A stretch of 58,050 nt of DNA from Novipirellula artificiosorum (GTDB taxonomy: Bacteria > Planctomycetota > Planctomycetia > Pirellulales > Pirellulaceae): the NCBI RefSeq assembly GCF_007860135.1, contig NZ_SJPV01000022.1, positions 1 through 58,050 on the forward strand, given 5' to 3'. The first letter of the stretch is position 1, and every line of letters starts with the position of its first letter. Below, in pieces: positions 41,348 through 50,491 of this stretch. The position numbers were made by a program, and so were the translations under genes. The notes under the pieces were generated by a model, which worked only from the letters and a program-made list of their open reading frames with translations, searched no databases and was not told the origin of the DNA.

Positions 41348-43924
41348 ATGTTCGAGAAACGATGTCGTCAGCAGGCCTATTGCGCTTTGGCGCTTGCAAT
41401 GACCTCTGTTTTCGCGGTCTCAGGCTGGGACTCAGCAGAAGCATGTGCCGCGGAACCATGCCTGCAACGTATCGAGGTAGCCGACGGTTGGAAGATCAAG
41501 TCGTTCGCGCCGCGCGAGGCTCTCGACACCTCGCTACTGAACCAAGCCGCGAGGTCCGAAGAGAGCGAAGGTTGGTTGGACGTGGGAAGGATGCCGGCTA
41601 CGGTGCATGATCTTTTGCTGCGCCTTGGCAAAATCGAAGCGCCTTGGCTGCCGCATGGAACCGAGAAGTGTTTTTGGGTCGGTCAAAAGGACTGGGTCTA
41701 TGCGACGCGGTTCTCCGTCGAAGAACGGGGACGCGAGGCCAGACTCCGGCTGATGGGGATCGAGAATAAGGTCGACGTCTATCTCAACGGCAAGAAGCTT
41801 GCCTCGCATGCCAGCAAGCTACCCCTGGTGGTGGATGTGAGTGATCATTTGGGATCGGAGAATGTGCTGGTTCTGCACTGCCACGCGGGATCTCGTGCGG
41901 ACAGCGGCAAGCGAAGTGATCGGGGCAGCTACCTCGGGCCCAATCCATCCATCTCTTCGGTTGGCGTGTTCGATCAGATCTTCGTCGAGATTTCCGAGGG
42001 GAATCGTTTGGAGGAAGTGCTTGCCGACGTGACGCTCAATGAAACGCTGACCAGCGGGACGGTCACGGTGCAGGTCAAAGGAGTCAGTCCGTTTGAATCG
42101 CTGGACCTGCTGGTGCGACTGCTGGACCCCAATGGCGAGAGTGTTGGCGAGACCACCGTGCCGGTGGCGGTGACGGGGGGCGAGTTCGATGTGCGTGGCG
42201 TTCTGCAAATCGACCGACCGTCGTTGTGGTGGCCACGCGGGTACGGGGATCAGCCGCTCTATCGTGCAGACGTTACGCTGCTGACGCACGGGGAAGTCCA
42301 AGAGATCGCGTCACGCACGCTCGGATTCCGGCGCGTGACGATGCCCGAACCCCTTCATTTCGTCGTCAACAACGTACCGGTGTTCCTTCGAGGCGGTGAT
42401 TGGGTGACTCCGAATCTGATGAGCGATGTGTGGGACACGGCACGTGTGGATCGGCTATTTGATTTGGCCGAGAACGCCAACTTCAATGCGCTGCGCGTCT
42501 GGGGGCCGGCCGAAGCGCCGCCCGATGCATTCTACGAGCAGGCCGACGCGAGGGGCTTGCTGCTGTGGCAGGATTTCACCCGACTGCCGATGCGGTCGGA
42601 TTCGAAGAGCATTGAGACGTGCACGAAAGCGGCCCGCGCCATGATCAAGCGTCTCAAGCATCACCCCTCGATCCTTTCTTGGTGCGGGTGCAATGAAGCG
42701 GCGCAGTGGGCCCATGAAGACTACAACAAAGACTTTGAGGATCACGGGCCCTGGGGCGGCTTGGCCGCGGCCGAAGCCGTGGGAGCCGTCTGTAAGGAAC
42801 TCGATCCTGAGAGGTATTACCAGCCCAGCAGTCCGTACTTTGGCATGAATCCCAACGATCCACGTGAAGGCAACACGCATGGCTACACCAACATGTGGTT
42901 CGTGCCGGGCTACGACTACTTGAATTTCGCCAGCGAGGACACACGCATCTCGGCTCCGGTACTGCATAGTTTGCAGCGATTCATGGATCCCGACGACCTC
43001 TGGCCCCAAGGCTACTCCACGCTCTATCTGCACGGTAACCGGCGCCCGTTCCCAGAGACTTGGATGCCCTACACGTGCGCTGAAAGCTGGAAGAAAACGG
43101 GGCCTGTTGAACAATTCTACGATGCCACGGATGCCGCCGGCCTGGTGCATCGCCTCGGTATGGCAGAGTCACTTTATTACCAAGACACGGTGGAACGCCA
43201 ACGTCGTGGTCGCCCTGCGACCGAGCAGTCCGATCGCCGGTGTTGCGGTGGATACCTTGTCTGGAAGTACAACGACTCCTGGCCCCAGGTCTATAGCGCC
43301 AAGGTCGACTATTTCCTCGAGCCCAAACATGTCTACTACGCACTGCGTCGCGCTTATGAACCCCTGATGCTTTCCTTCGATTTCGACACCTACCTTTATT
43401 TGTGGGCGATCAACGATACAAGAGAACCTGTGACGGGAACCGTCAAGATCCAGTTGTACCACCTGGAAGAAAACGAGTTCCGCAAGGAGATCGTACGCGA
43501 GGTCACGGTTGCTCCAGGTAAATCGACGGTCGTCGTACGTTTGGATCAGGCCGGCATTCGAGCCTTTCGGAAAGAGCATCTTCTGTTTGCCACACTCACC
43601 GACAACTCAGGTCAAGTACTGGCCCGCACCCATGGGTTTGCCGACATCGAGCGCCGACTCACCTTCCCCGAAGCCAAACTGAAGGTAGAGGTACGAGAAG
43701 GAGCATTGGTACTGACCACGGACCAGTTTGCACGCTGCGTGACGCTGACCGGTGACGCCCAAGGCGACCCGTTCGGCTGGTTCTTTGAGGATAACTATTT
43801 TGACCTTCTGCCAGGCGAGGAGAAGGTCGTGCGTCTGTTGGGGCAGCATGACGAGGGTCGTCTTACAGCGAAACCTTGGTACTCCCCCCACGCCACGACG
43901 ATCGACTGGAAACGTTCCCAATAA
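41348..43924 (+). CDS. Exported GH2-family glycosidase, beta-mannosidase-like
   Basis: An 858-aa exported enzyme. ATG 41348 has AAGGATG upstream and opens a signal peptide (CALALAMTSVFAVSGWDSAEACAA). GH2 layout: sugar-binding jelly roll (VGRMPATVHDLLLRLGKIEAP, RLRLMGIENKVDVYLNGKKLASH), an immunoglobulin-like domain, then a TIM barrel with FRRVTMPEPLHFVVNNVPVFLRGGDWV, MIKRLKHHPSILSWCGCNEAAQW (acid/base Glu) and LNFASEDTRISAPVLHSLQRF (likely nucleophile Glu). WxGxNE and FxSE order resembles beta-mannosidases and exo-beta-glucosaminidases. The beta-sandwich C-terminus LFATLTDNSGQVLARTHGFAD is also typical. Exact sugar not determined. Confidence 0.85.
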   Translation: MFEKRCRQQAYCALALAMTSVFAVSGWDSAEACAAEPCLQRIEVADGWKIKSFAPREALDTSLLNQAARSEESEGWLDVGRMPATVHDLLLRLGKIEAPWLPHGTEKCFWVGQKDWVYATRFSVEERGREARLRLMGIENKVDVYLNGKKLASHASKLPLVVDVSDHLGSENVLVLHCHAGSRADSGKRSDRGSYLGPNPSISSVGVFDQIFVEISEGNRLEEVLADVTLNETLTSGTVTVQVKGVSPFESLDLLVRLLDPNGESVGETTVPVAVTGGEFDVRGVLQIDRPSLWWPRGYGDQPLYRADVTLLTHGEVQEIASRTLGFRRVTMPEPLHFVVNNVPVFLRGGDWVTPNLMSDVWDTARVDRLFDLAENANFNALRVWGPAEAPPDAFYEQADARGLLLWQDFTRLPMRSDSKSIETCTKAARAMIKRLKHHPSILSWCGCNEAAQWAHEDYNKDFEDHGPWGGLAAAEAVGAVCKELDPERYYQPSSPYFGMNPNDPREGNTHGYTNMWFVPGYDYLNFASEDTRISAPVLHSLQRFMDPDDLWPQGYSTLYLHGNRRPFPETWMPYTCAESWKKTGPVEQFYDATDAAGLVHRLGMAESLYYQDTVERQRRGRPATEQSDRRCCGGYLVWKYNDSWPQVYSAKVDYFLEPKHVYYALRRAYEPLMLSFDFDTYLYLWAINDTREPVTGTVKIQLYHLEENEFRKEIVREVTVAPGKSTVVVRLDQAGIRAFRKEHLLFATLTDNSGQVLARTHGFADIERRLTFPEAKLKVEVREGALVLTTDQFARCVTLTGDAQGDPFGWFFEDNYFDLLPGEEKVVRLLGQHDEGRLTAKPWYSPHATTIDWKRSQ

Positions 43925-44022
43925 GCTGGCTTCAAATCGGATTTCCCGCGATCGGGTGAACACAAGATGATCCGGGAAGACCGGTCCGATGCTACCTACC
44001 TACCCCGAACCACAACAACGTA

Positions 44023-44036
44023 AGATCTCGAGATCT
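44023..44036. promoter_or_regulatory. Perfect 14-bp palindrome in the leader of the GH67/GH20-like gene
   Basis: AGATCTCGAGATCT is fully self-complementary and lies 17 bp before the ATG, ahead of AGAGGAA. It could be a dimeric regulator site, or chance. Confidence 0.35.
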
Positions 44037-44053
44037 CTCTAGAGGAACCTAAG

Positions 44054-46228
44054 ATGCGACACGCCTGTTTATTCACGCTCGTTTCCTTCGCTTTAGCAAT
44101 TGCGAGCGGTGCCGATGGCTCCGAAGTACGCCTTCGTTTTGATGCGAACATTCCCCAGATCGCTTTCGCTGCGGAGAAGATCGAGCAAGCGTTAGCGGAA
44201 ACGGGGAAAAGGGATGAGGAGAGTGACGCGGAATGTTTGATACAAATTGAAACTCGGTCGATGGGCAAACCTGCCGAGTCCTTTGCAATTCAACGCAACC
44301 GTTCCGACCAGATCGTGATTGTGGGACAAGATGCGGCTGGCGCAATGTACGGTGGGTTGGAGGTGGCTGAGTTGATCCGAATCGGCGGCCTGGACGCGAT
44401 TCAGGACAACCAGCAGAGCCCCTACATGGCCATGCGTGGCACGAAGTTCAATATCCCGCTGGATGTGCGCACGCCCAGCTACACCGATCCATGCGATGCT
44501 GCCCAACAGAACATCGCGGAGATGTGGAGCTTTGACTACTGGACGAACACGATCGATAGCCTCGCCTCGCATCGTTACAACTTCGTTTCGCTCTGGAACA
44601 TGCACCCCTTCCCGTCGCTGGTCAAGGTGCCCGACTACCCCAACGTGGCGTTGCAAGATGTACAACGATCGACGCTGCAATGGGAGGAATATTACTCGGG
44701 AACAGGAACGGGTTTTGACGCTCCTGAAATCATCAACAACGTCGAGATTTTGAAGCGAATGACGATCGACGATAAGATCGCATTCTGGCAAAAGGTGATG
44801 CGATATGGAAAGGAACGCAACGTTGACTTCTACTTCGTAACCTGGAACACCTTCGTCTATGGGACCGGTGGAAAGTATGGCATTACCGACTCTGTAGAGA
44901 ATGAGACAACCGTTGATTACTTTCGCAAGAGCGTCAAGCAGATGTTTCTGACGTATCCAGATTTAGCCGGAGTCGGACTGACACCAGGTGAAAATATGCG
45001 GTCGAGGCCGGGCGGACCACGGGCGACCAGTACGGAAAAAGAGGATTGGTTGTTCGCCACCTATGGCCAAGGCATTTTGGACGCGGCTGCCGCGCTGCCG
45101 GATCGGAAGATGACCCTGATTCATCGCCAGCACATGTCCGGTGCGTTGGATATCGCAGACCGATTCAAACCGCTGCTTGATCATCCGACGGTCGATTTCA
45201 TCTTCAGTTTTAAGTACGCCAAGGCCCACGTGATGAGCTGCACCACGCAACCCTATCACGAAGAGTTCGTCAGCGACATTCAGAGTCGTGGAGACCTGAA
45301 AACAATCTGGACGCTGCGCAATGATGACAACTACTATTTTCGCTGGGGCGCACCTGATTTTGTCCGCGAGTTCATTCAAAACATTCCATATGACGTGTCA
45401 CGTGGCTTCTACTACGGGTCGGACCAATACATCTGGGGCCGAGAGTTCCTCAGCCTCGATCCGACGACACCGCGGCGGGTCGAAGTCGATAAACACTGGT
45501 ATCATTGGATGCTTTGGGGACGGCTGGGATACAATCCGCAGCTTGGCAATGATCGATTCACTCAGATTTTGCAAGCTCAGTTCCCGCAAACGGACGCCAC
45601 CGCGTTGTTTGACGCCTGGCAATCGGCATCGATGATCTATCCGTTGACGACAGGATTCCATTGGGGATCGCTTGATTTTCAGTGGTACATTGAAGCCTGT
45701 AAGAGCCGGCCGAAATCAGCGGAAACCGTCAGCGGCTTTCACGATGTCAATCGCTTCATTTCGCTGCCGCCGCATCCAAGTACGGACAATATCTCGATTC
45801 CCGATTTTGTCAAAGCTCGACGGGGTAGCGAGAAGATCGACGGAATCACTCCGCTTGCCGTATCGGAACAGATTCATGACAACGCAGATCGGGCTTTGGC
45901 GATTCTTGAAACGCTGGAGGCAGGAGATGAAATGGAGCTACGCAAGACGCTCTCCGACATCCGCTGTATGGCCTACTTAGGGAAATACTATGCACACAAG
46001 ATTCGCGGAGCGACGGAGTTGGCGTTCTATCGCGAGAACCATGAAAAGAGCCATCAGGATCGCGCGATGACGGAAGTGACGCAAGCAGCGGAGTATTGGA
46101 AGCTCTATATGGACTTGGCCATGAAGCAGTACAAGAATCCACTGTGGACGAACCGGGTGGGGCATGTCGATTGGAAGAAACTCTACCAAGAGGTCTTGCA
46201 TGACATCGAGATCGTGAAGTCGGAATAG
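44054..46228 (+). CDS. Exported glycoside-hydrolase-like protein (GH67/GH20-type N-terminal domain)
   Basis: A 724-aa exported protein (signal MRHACLFTLVSFALAIASGADG). Residues about 23-120 look like the zincin-like alpha/beta domain that precedes GH20, GH67 and GH84 barrels (LRFDANIPQIAFAAEKIEQALAE, DQIVIVGQDAAGAMYGGLEVAELI). A TIM barrel follows (PYMAMRGTKFNIPLDVRTPSY, SLASHRYNFVSLWNMHPFPSLVKV, VDFYFVTWNTFVYGTGGKYGI, DLAGVGLTPGENM with a candidate catalytic Glu, GFYYGSDQYIWGREFLS). A helical C-terminal part ends in the LDFQWYIEACKSRPKSAETVSGFHDVN region. The family is not settled: alpha-glucuronidase and alpha-galacturonidase-like proteins have this order. Ribosome-binding site AGAGGAA. Confidence 0.6.
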   Translation: MRHACLFTLVSFALAIASGADGSEVRLRFDANIPQIAFAAEKIEQALAETGKRDEESDAECLIQIETRSMGKPAESFAIQRNRSDQIVIVGQDAAGAMYGGLEVAELIRIGGLDAIQDNQQSPYMAMRGTKFNIPLDVRTPSYTDPCDAAQQNIAEMWSFDYWTNTIDSLASHRYNFVSLWNMHPFPSLVKVPDYPNVALQDVQRSTLQWEEYYSGTGTGFDAPEIINNVEILKRMTIDDKIAFWQKVMRYGKERNVDFYFVTWNTFVYGTGGKYGITDSVENETTVDYFRKSVKQMFLTYPDLAGVGLTPGENMRSRPGGPRATSTEKEDWLFATYGQGILDAAAALPDRKMTLIHRQHMSGALDIADRFKPLLDHPTVDFIFSFKYAKAHVMSCTTQPYHEEFVSDIQSRGDLKTIWTLRNDDNYYFRWGAPDFVREFIQNIPYDVSRGFYYGSDQYIWGREFLSLDPTTPRRVEVDKHWYHWMLWGRLGYNPQLGNDRFTQILQAQFPQTDATALFDAWQSASMIYPLTTGFHWGSLDFQWYIEACKSRPKSAETVSGFHDVNRFISLPPHPSTDNISIPDFVKARRGSEKIDGITPLAVSEQIHDNADRALAILETLEAGDEMELRKTLSDIRCMAYLGKYYAHKIRGATELAFYRENHEKSHQDRAMTEVTQAAEYWKLYMDLAMKQYKNPLWTNRVGHVDWKKLYQEVLHDIEIVKSE

Positions 46229-46320
46229 CAGGCAGGGCCAATACAAGTCGGCCCAGCGGCTTGTTCCCGCTCCTGGACCCCCCGGTGGTTGGCCGTGGAG
46301 TTTCCTTCGCTCGCGCAGTA

Positions 46321-46351
46321 CCTCGTATCCTTGCTGGCGAGGATTCGCTAC
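46321..46351 (-). repeat. Single GTAG hairpin (REP-like)
   Basis: On the minus strand it reads GTAGCGAATCCTCGCCAGCA then AGGATACGAGG: GTAG followed by a stem ATCCT/AGGAT. One arm only, between the GH67-like gene and oadG. Confidence 0.4.
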
Positions 46352-46406
46352 CATTCTCTAGATAGCAAGAGATCGTACCAAACCAGGAATCACAAGGGCC
46401 AGGAAG

Positions 46407-46625
46407 ATGGAACAGTTGATGATTGCGTTGATTGGCATGGCAGGCGTCTACTTGTTCCTGGTCGTTCTGGTTGGGGTAATCCAATGGATCACCCGCGTCT
46501 TTCCCCCCGCCGACCGCCTTCCGACTTCACCCCATGATGCGCTGGCGTCTCGTGGCGGCACGGACAAAAAACTCGTCGCCGTCATCCAAGCAGCTATCAC
46601 CGCGTTTGAAGCGGACCGCCACTAG
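46407..46625 (+). CDS. oadG: Oxaloacetate decarboxylase gamma subunit (OadG)
   Basis: A 72-aa protein with one N-terminal transmembrane helix (MIALIGMAGVYLFLVVLVGVIQWI) and a short polar tail, as in OadG. The tail ends KKLVAVIQAAITAFEADRH, a form seen in Na+-pump decarboxylase gamma subunits, which anchor the alpha subunit to the membrane pump. The ATG at 46407 follows aggaag. It is 46 bp upstream of oadA, in the classical G-A-B order. Confidence 0.88.
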   Translation: MEQLMIALIGMAGVYLFLVVLVGVIQWITRVFPPADRLPTSPHDALASRGGTDKKLVAVIQAAITAFEADRH

Positions 46626-46671
46626 CCCGACCGACCACCATCGGCCCCCCTCACTCTAGGACTCCCTCACT

Positions 46672-48474
46672 ATGCCTGACAAAGTTATTCAAGTTACGGA
46701 TGTCATCTTGCGTGACGCCCATCAAAGTTTGATGGCAACCCGCATGGCAATGGAAGATATGATCCCTGCCCTCGATGATCTTGACCGTGCTGGGTATTGG
46801 TCGCTGGAGTGTTGGGGAGGTGCGACGTTTGACAGTTGTATCCGATTCTTGAATGAAGATCCTTGGGAACGTCTTCGAACTTTTAAGAAGCACTTGAAGC
46901 ACACCAAGACGCAAATGTTGCTCCGCGGCCAGAACTTGCTTGGCTATCGACACTATGCCGATGACACGGTGGATCGATTTGTCGACAAGGCCGCCGAGAA
47001 CGGCATGGACGTTTTCCGTGTGTTCGATGCACTCAATGATCCTCGAAACCTGCAACAGGCGATGAAAGCGGTTCGCAGGACTGGTAAACATGCTCAGGGA
47101 TGCATTAGCTATACCGTCAGCCCTGTCCATACGAATGCAAAGTACGCCGAACTGTCGATGCAGCTCCAGGAGATGGGTGCCAACTCGATTTGCATCAAAG
47201 ACATGGCTGCCCTGATCAAGCCGCAAGCGGCCTACGATTTGGTCAAGGCGATCAAGCAGGCATGCGGTGAGGAGATGGCGGTCCACTTGCACGTTCATGC
47301 CACGACAGGCGTGACGATGGTGTCGCTAATGAAAGCGGTTGAAGCAGGGTGCGACCAAGTCGACACCAGCCTGAGTGCGATGAGTTTGGGAACGGGGCAC
47401 AACCCAACCGAGAGTTTTGTCGAAATGTTGGAAGGAACCGGCTATACGACCAACATCGACTTGGCCGCGGTCGCTCGAGCGAATAAGCATTTCGAGAAGG
47501 TGAAGGGTCGATACGCCGAATTCTATACGAAATTTACCGGAGTGAAGACGGATATTTTTCAAAGCCAGATTCCCGGCGGCATGCTCTCGAATATGGAAAG
47601 CCAATTGAAGGCACAAGGAGCCGGCGACCGACTCGACGAAGTGCTTGAAGAAGTGCCAAGGGTCAAGAAGGATGCCGGCTACCCGCCGCTCGTCACGCCG
47701 TCGTCCCAGATCGTGGGAACCCAAGCCGTCTTTAACGTGTTGATGGGCAAGTACAAGAAATTGACCGCTGAGTTTGCAGACTTGATGCTTGGCTACTACG
47801 GCAAGACCAGTGGCGAGTACAACCCGGACGTCGTCGCAATTGCTCAAGCACAAACGGGCAAAAACGCGATTACGTGCCGACCCGCGGATTTACTCGACAA
47901 CGAATGGGACAAGCTAAAAAGCGAAGCGGAAGCATTGCAGGGATTCAATGGCTCCGATGAAGACGTCCTGACCAATGCATTGTTCCCACAGGTTGCACCG
48001 AAGTTCTTCAAGTCTCGGGCGCAAGGTCCGTTGAATATCGGTAAGGATCCGCAAACCGCAGCGTCGCCCGCGGCCGAGAAGATGGCGCCGATTCCTAACG
48101 TCACCCATGGGCCACGATGCTACACGGTCAACGTGGACGGAAACGCATTCGAAGTCACCGTCACGGAAGGAGGTGCCGTCTCGAAGGCCGTTCCCGTCGC
48201 GCCGACCGCAGCAAACACGCAACCCGGTTCCGCGCCCGCGGCGGTGGCATCGGGTGCAAGTGGCGAAGCGATCAAGGCAACGCTCGCTGGGAACGTCATT
48301 AAGTTGATCAAGGGTGTTGGCGACTCGGTCGCCGCGGACGAAACGGTCATGATGCTCGAGGCGATGAAGATGGAAACCGAATTGGTTGCTCCGAAGTCAG
48401 GCACGATCGTTGCGATCCACGTCAAGCAAGGGGATGCGATTGCCGTGGGCGATACGTTGTACACGCTCGGCTAG
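46672..48474 (+). CDS. oadA: Oxaloacetate decarboxylase alpha subunit, biotin-dependent
   Basis: A 600-aa carboxyltransferase plus biotin-carrier protein. The N-terminal barrel has VILRDAHQSLMATRMAMEDM, SLECWGGATFDSCIRFLNEDPWERLR, VFRVFDALNDPRNL, and AVHLHVHATTGVTM (metal-binding His pair). The C-terminal biotinyl domain carries MMLEAMKMETELVAP with the biotinyl-lysine at residue 566, 34 residues before the end as usual. A Pro/Ala linker (about 490-530) joins them. It removes CO2 from oxaloacetate and passes it via biotin to OadB. Its stop (TAG) lies in the first bases of the repeat element copy 2. Confidence 0.95.
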   Translation: MPDKVIQVTDVILRDAHQSLMATRMAMEDMIPALDDLDRAGYWSLECWGGATFDSCIRFLNEDPWERLRTFKKHLKHTKTQMLLRGQNLLGYRHYADDTVDRFVDKAAENGMDVFRVFDALNDPRNLQQAMKAVRRTGKHAQGCISYTVSPVHTNAKYAELSMQLQEMGANSICIKDMAALIKPQAAYDLVKAIKQACGEEMAVHLHVHATTGVTMVSLMKAVEAGCDQVDTSLSAMSLGTGHNPTESFVEMLEGTGYTTNIDLAAVARANKHFEKVKGRYAEFYTKFTGVKTDIFQSQIPGGMLSNMESQLKAQGAGDRLDEVLEEVPRVKKDAGYPPLVTPSSQIVGTQAVFNVLMGKYKKLTAEFADLMLGYYGKTSGEYNPDVVAIAQAQTGKNAITCRPADLLDNEWDKLKSEAEALQGFNGSDEDVLTNALFPQVAPKFFKSRAQGPLNIGKDPQTAASPAAEKMAPIPNVTHGPRCYTVNVDGNAFEVTVTEGGAVSKAVPVAPTAANTQPGSAPAAVASGASGEAIKATLAGNVIKLIKGVGDSVAADETVMMLEAMKMETELVAPKSGTIVAIHVKQGDAIAVGDTLYTLG

Positions 48475-48618
48475 CAGGACAGCGCCACTTTATGAGCGGC
48501 AAGACGCTAGCCGCCGGTTAGGACCATGAAATACCGGCGGCGAGTGCCCTGCCGCTCAGTCCGAGATTGATTCGGCAAACTACGGTAAATCGCCCACAAA
48601 ATGACGCTGTCCAGCTAA
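48471..48618. repeat. Hairpin element with GGACAGCGCCACTTT-type ends (copy 2) between oadA and oadB
   Basis: Left end CTAGCAGGACAGCGCCACTT from 48471 and right end AATGACGCTGTCCAGCTAA to 48618 are inverted. The core hairpin pairs 48494-48518 with 48533-48557 (21 of 25 positions), each arm containing GCGGC...GCCGC. The outer ends match the 22.0-kb copy, but the core is unrelated to that copy's core. It overlaps the oadA stop codon. Confidence 0.87.
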
Positions 48619-48658
48619 AATCCTTCTTGCCCAACCCTCGCAATCGCAAAGTGACATC

Positions 48659-50323
48659 ATGCGTCCGTTTCCAATCCTGATCGTCTTGTGCTGCTCGGCC
48701 GTTGTGCATGCAGCCGGTTCCGCGCCGACACCGCCTGACGTGCCCAGCGAAATGCTAGATCCCAGCGCCGGCTACCGCATCGTCTACCTGCCGGGTGACT
48801 ATGAAGTGGCGTGTGAGTTGCTCCATGAGCTCAATGCAACGGCAGCTTTGCCATGTCGTGTTCCCAGCCTTCGTGAGCCAAACCTTCGTGACCTGGGACG
48901 AGAGCAACAAGCGGATCCGAGTGAGGGTTGGCAACCTGTACTTGATGCTTTTGAAACCGAGACCCCTGTCGCGTTTGAGTTTCCGCTATTCACGGATCGG
49001 GTCGAGAGCCGAGGAAAGATGAGACCGAGCGGGGTCCTTGTGTTGCTGGTGCCGGAATCGCTCCGCGATTGCGCAGAGGAGGTCCAATATCGTCTCGATT
49101 CGCTTTACCTTTCCCGCGGTTATTCGTCGGTACCACGGCCGAAGCAAGTTGCCGACAACGACAGCTTGGTGACGATGCTGAGCGTCGGATTGGGGAAGCT
49201 TTGGAACTCAAGCGGCGTGGCCCAGATTGGTTGGGATTTTGGAAACTACTTGATGATCGGCGTCGCTTTGCTACTGTTCTACTTAGGGATTGCGAAAGGC
49301 TTCGAGCCGTTGCTCTTAGTTCCGATTGCGATGGGGTGTGTCTTTGTTAATTCGGTTGGCGCTAACATGACGGCGCCACCAAGTCCGGTCGGCAATGACG
49401 GTGGGTTGCTTTATTACTTCTTCTTTTATGGCATCACGACCGGGATTTTCCCGCTGTTGATCTTTTTGGGAGTCGGTGCGCTTACCGACTTTGGCCCGTT
49501 GCTGGCCAATCCTTGGAGTGCGTTGCTAGGAGCCGCTGCCCAGTTCGGTATTTTTGGTACCTTCTTGGTCGCCGCATCGGTCGGGTTGTTTACGCTTCAA
49601 GAAGCCGGTGCGATCGCGATTATCGGCGGTGCCGACGGTCCCACGTCAATCTACGTAGCAAGCAAACTCGCGCCCGATTTATTGGGAGCGATCGCCGTGG
49701 CAGCCTATAGCTACATGGCTTTGGTCCCAATCATTCAACCACCGATTATGAAGTGGTTAACCAATGACGCCGAACGAAAGATCATGATGGAACAGCGGCG
49801 CCCAGTCAGTCAAAAGGCCAAGATCTTGTTTCCGATCGCCGTCTTCCTACTTTGCCTGTTGGCACTGCCCGACGCGCTCCCCTTAATCGGCATGCTGATG
49901 TTCGGTAACCTGCTCCGCGAAAGTGGTGTAACCGAACGTTTGTCCAAGACGGCACAGAACGAATTGATCAACCTTGTCACCATCGCGCTTGGTTTGGCGG
50001 TTGGCACAAAGCTATCTGCCGATGCGTTCCTGAATCCGCGTACGTTGATGATTGTTGTGCTTGGCTGTGCCGCGTTTATGGTCGGGACGGCTGCCGGAGT
50101 GCTGATGGCAAAGCTGATGAACAAGCTCTCCGGCGGTCGAATCAATCCATTGATTGGCTCGGCCGGTGTTTCCGCAGTTCCGATGGCAGCGCGCGTGTCG
50201 CAAATTGTGGGTTCACAATACAATCGTCAAAACATGCTGCTCATGCATGCGATGGGACCCAACGTCGCCGGAGTCATTGGATCCGCAGTCGCCGCCGGGA
50301 TTCTCATTTCATTGCTCGGCTGA
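48659..50323 (+). CDS. oadB: Oxaloacetate decarboxylase beta subunit with N-terminal extension (OadB)
   Basis: A 554-aa protein. The C-terminal 370 residues are the Na+-translocating beta subunit with about ten helices: FGIFGTFLVAASVGLF, the diagnostic IGGADGPTSIYVASKLAP, IIQPPIMKWLT, LPLIGMLMFGNLLRESGV, VGTKLSADAFL. OadB couples decarboxylation to Na+ export. Unlike usual OadB (about 380-430 aa), it has a signal-peptide-like start (MRPFPILIVLCCSAVVHAAG) and a soluble segment to about residue 185 (YRIVYLPGDYEVACELLHELNATAALPC...). The extension has no recognised domain. Separated from oadA by a 148-nt repeat and 40 bp. Confidence 0.9.
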   Translation: MRPFPILIVLCCSAVVHAAGSAPTPPDVPSEMLDPSAGYRIVYLPGDYEVACELLHELNATAALPCRVPSLREPNLRDLGREQQADPSEGWQPVLDAFETETPVAFEFPLFTDRVESRGKMRPSGVLVLLVPESLRDCAEEVQYRLDSLYLSRGYSSVPRPKQVADNDSLVTMLSVGLGKLWNSSGVAQIGWDFGNYLMIGVALLLFYLGIAKGFEPLLLVPIAMGCVFVNSVGANMTAPPSPVGNDGGLLYYFFFYGITTGIFPLLIFLGVGALTDFGPLLANPWSALLGAAAQFGIFGTFLVAASVGLFTLQEAGAIAIIGGADGPTSIYVASKLAPDLLGAIAVAAYSYMALVPIIQPPIMKWLTNDAERKIMMEQRRPVSQKAKILFPIAVFLLCLLALPDALPLIGMLMFGNLLRESGVTERLSKTAQNELINLVTIALGLAVGTKLSADAFLNPRTLMIVVLGCAAFMVGTAAGVLMAKLMNKLSGGRINPLIGSAGVSAVPMAARVSQIVGSQYNRQNMLLMHAMGPNVAGVIGSAVAAGILISLLG

Positions 50324-50434
50324 TCTTGCCAGCTTCCAGCTTGCAAGACGACCATCCGTGAAGCGACTCCATCCGCTGCGCCCTTACTTCCGACGAACCG
50401 TTGCCACAAAGCCGCCGGACGCCAAGGGAACTGT

Positions 50435-50449
50435 GCCCCGTGCCGGGGC
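50435..50449. repeat. Small perfect hairpin downstream of oadB
   Basis: GCCCCG-TGC-CGGGGC forms a 6-bp GC stem with a 3-nt loop. No U tract follows, so termination is uncertain. It precedes the small ORF at 50492 by 43 bp. Confidence 0.45.
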
Positions 50450-50491
50450 GATCATGGATTGCTCGACGCCGTTGGTTTTGTTTGATCGAGA

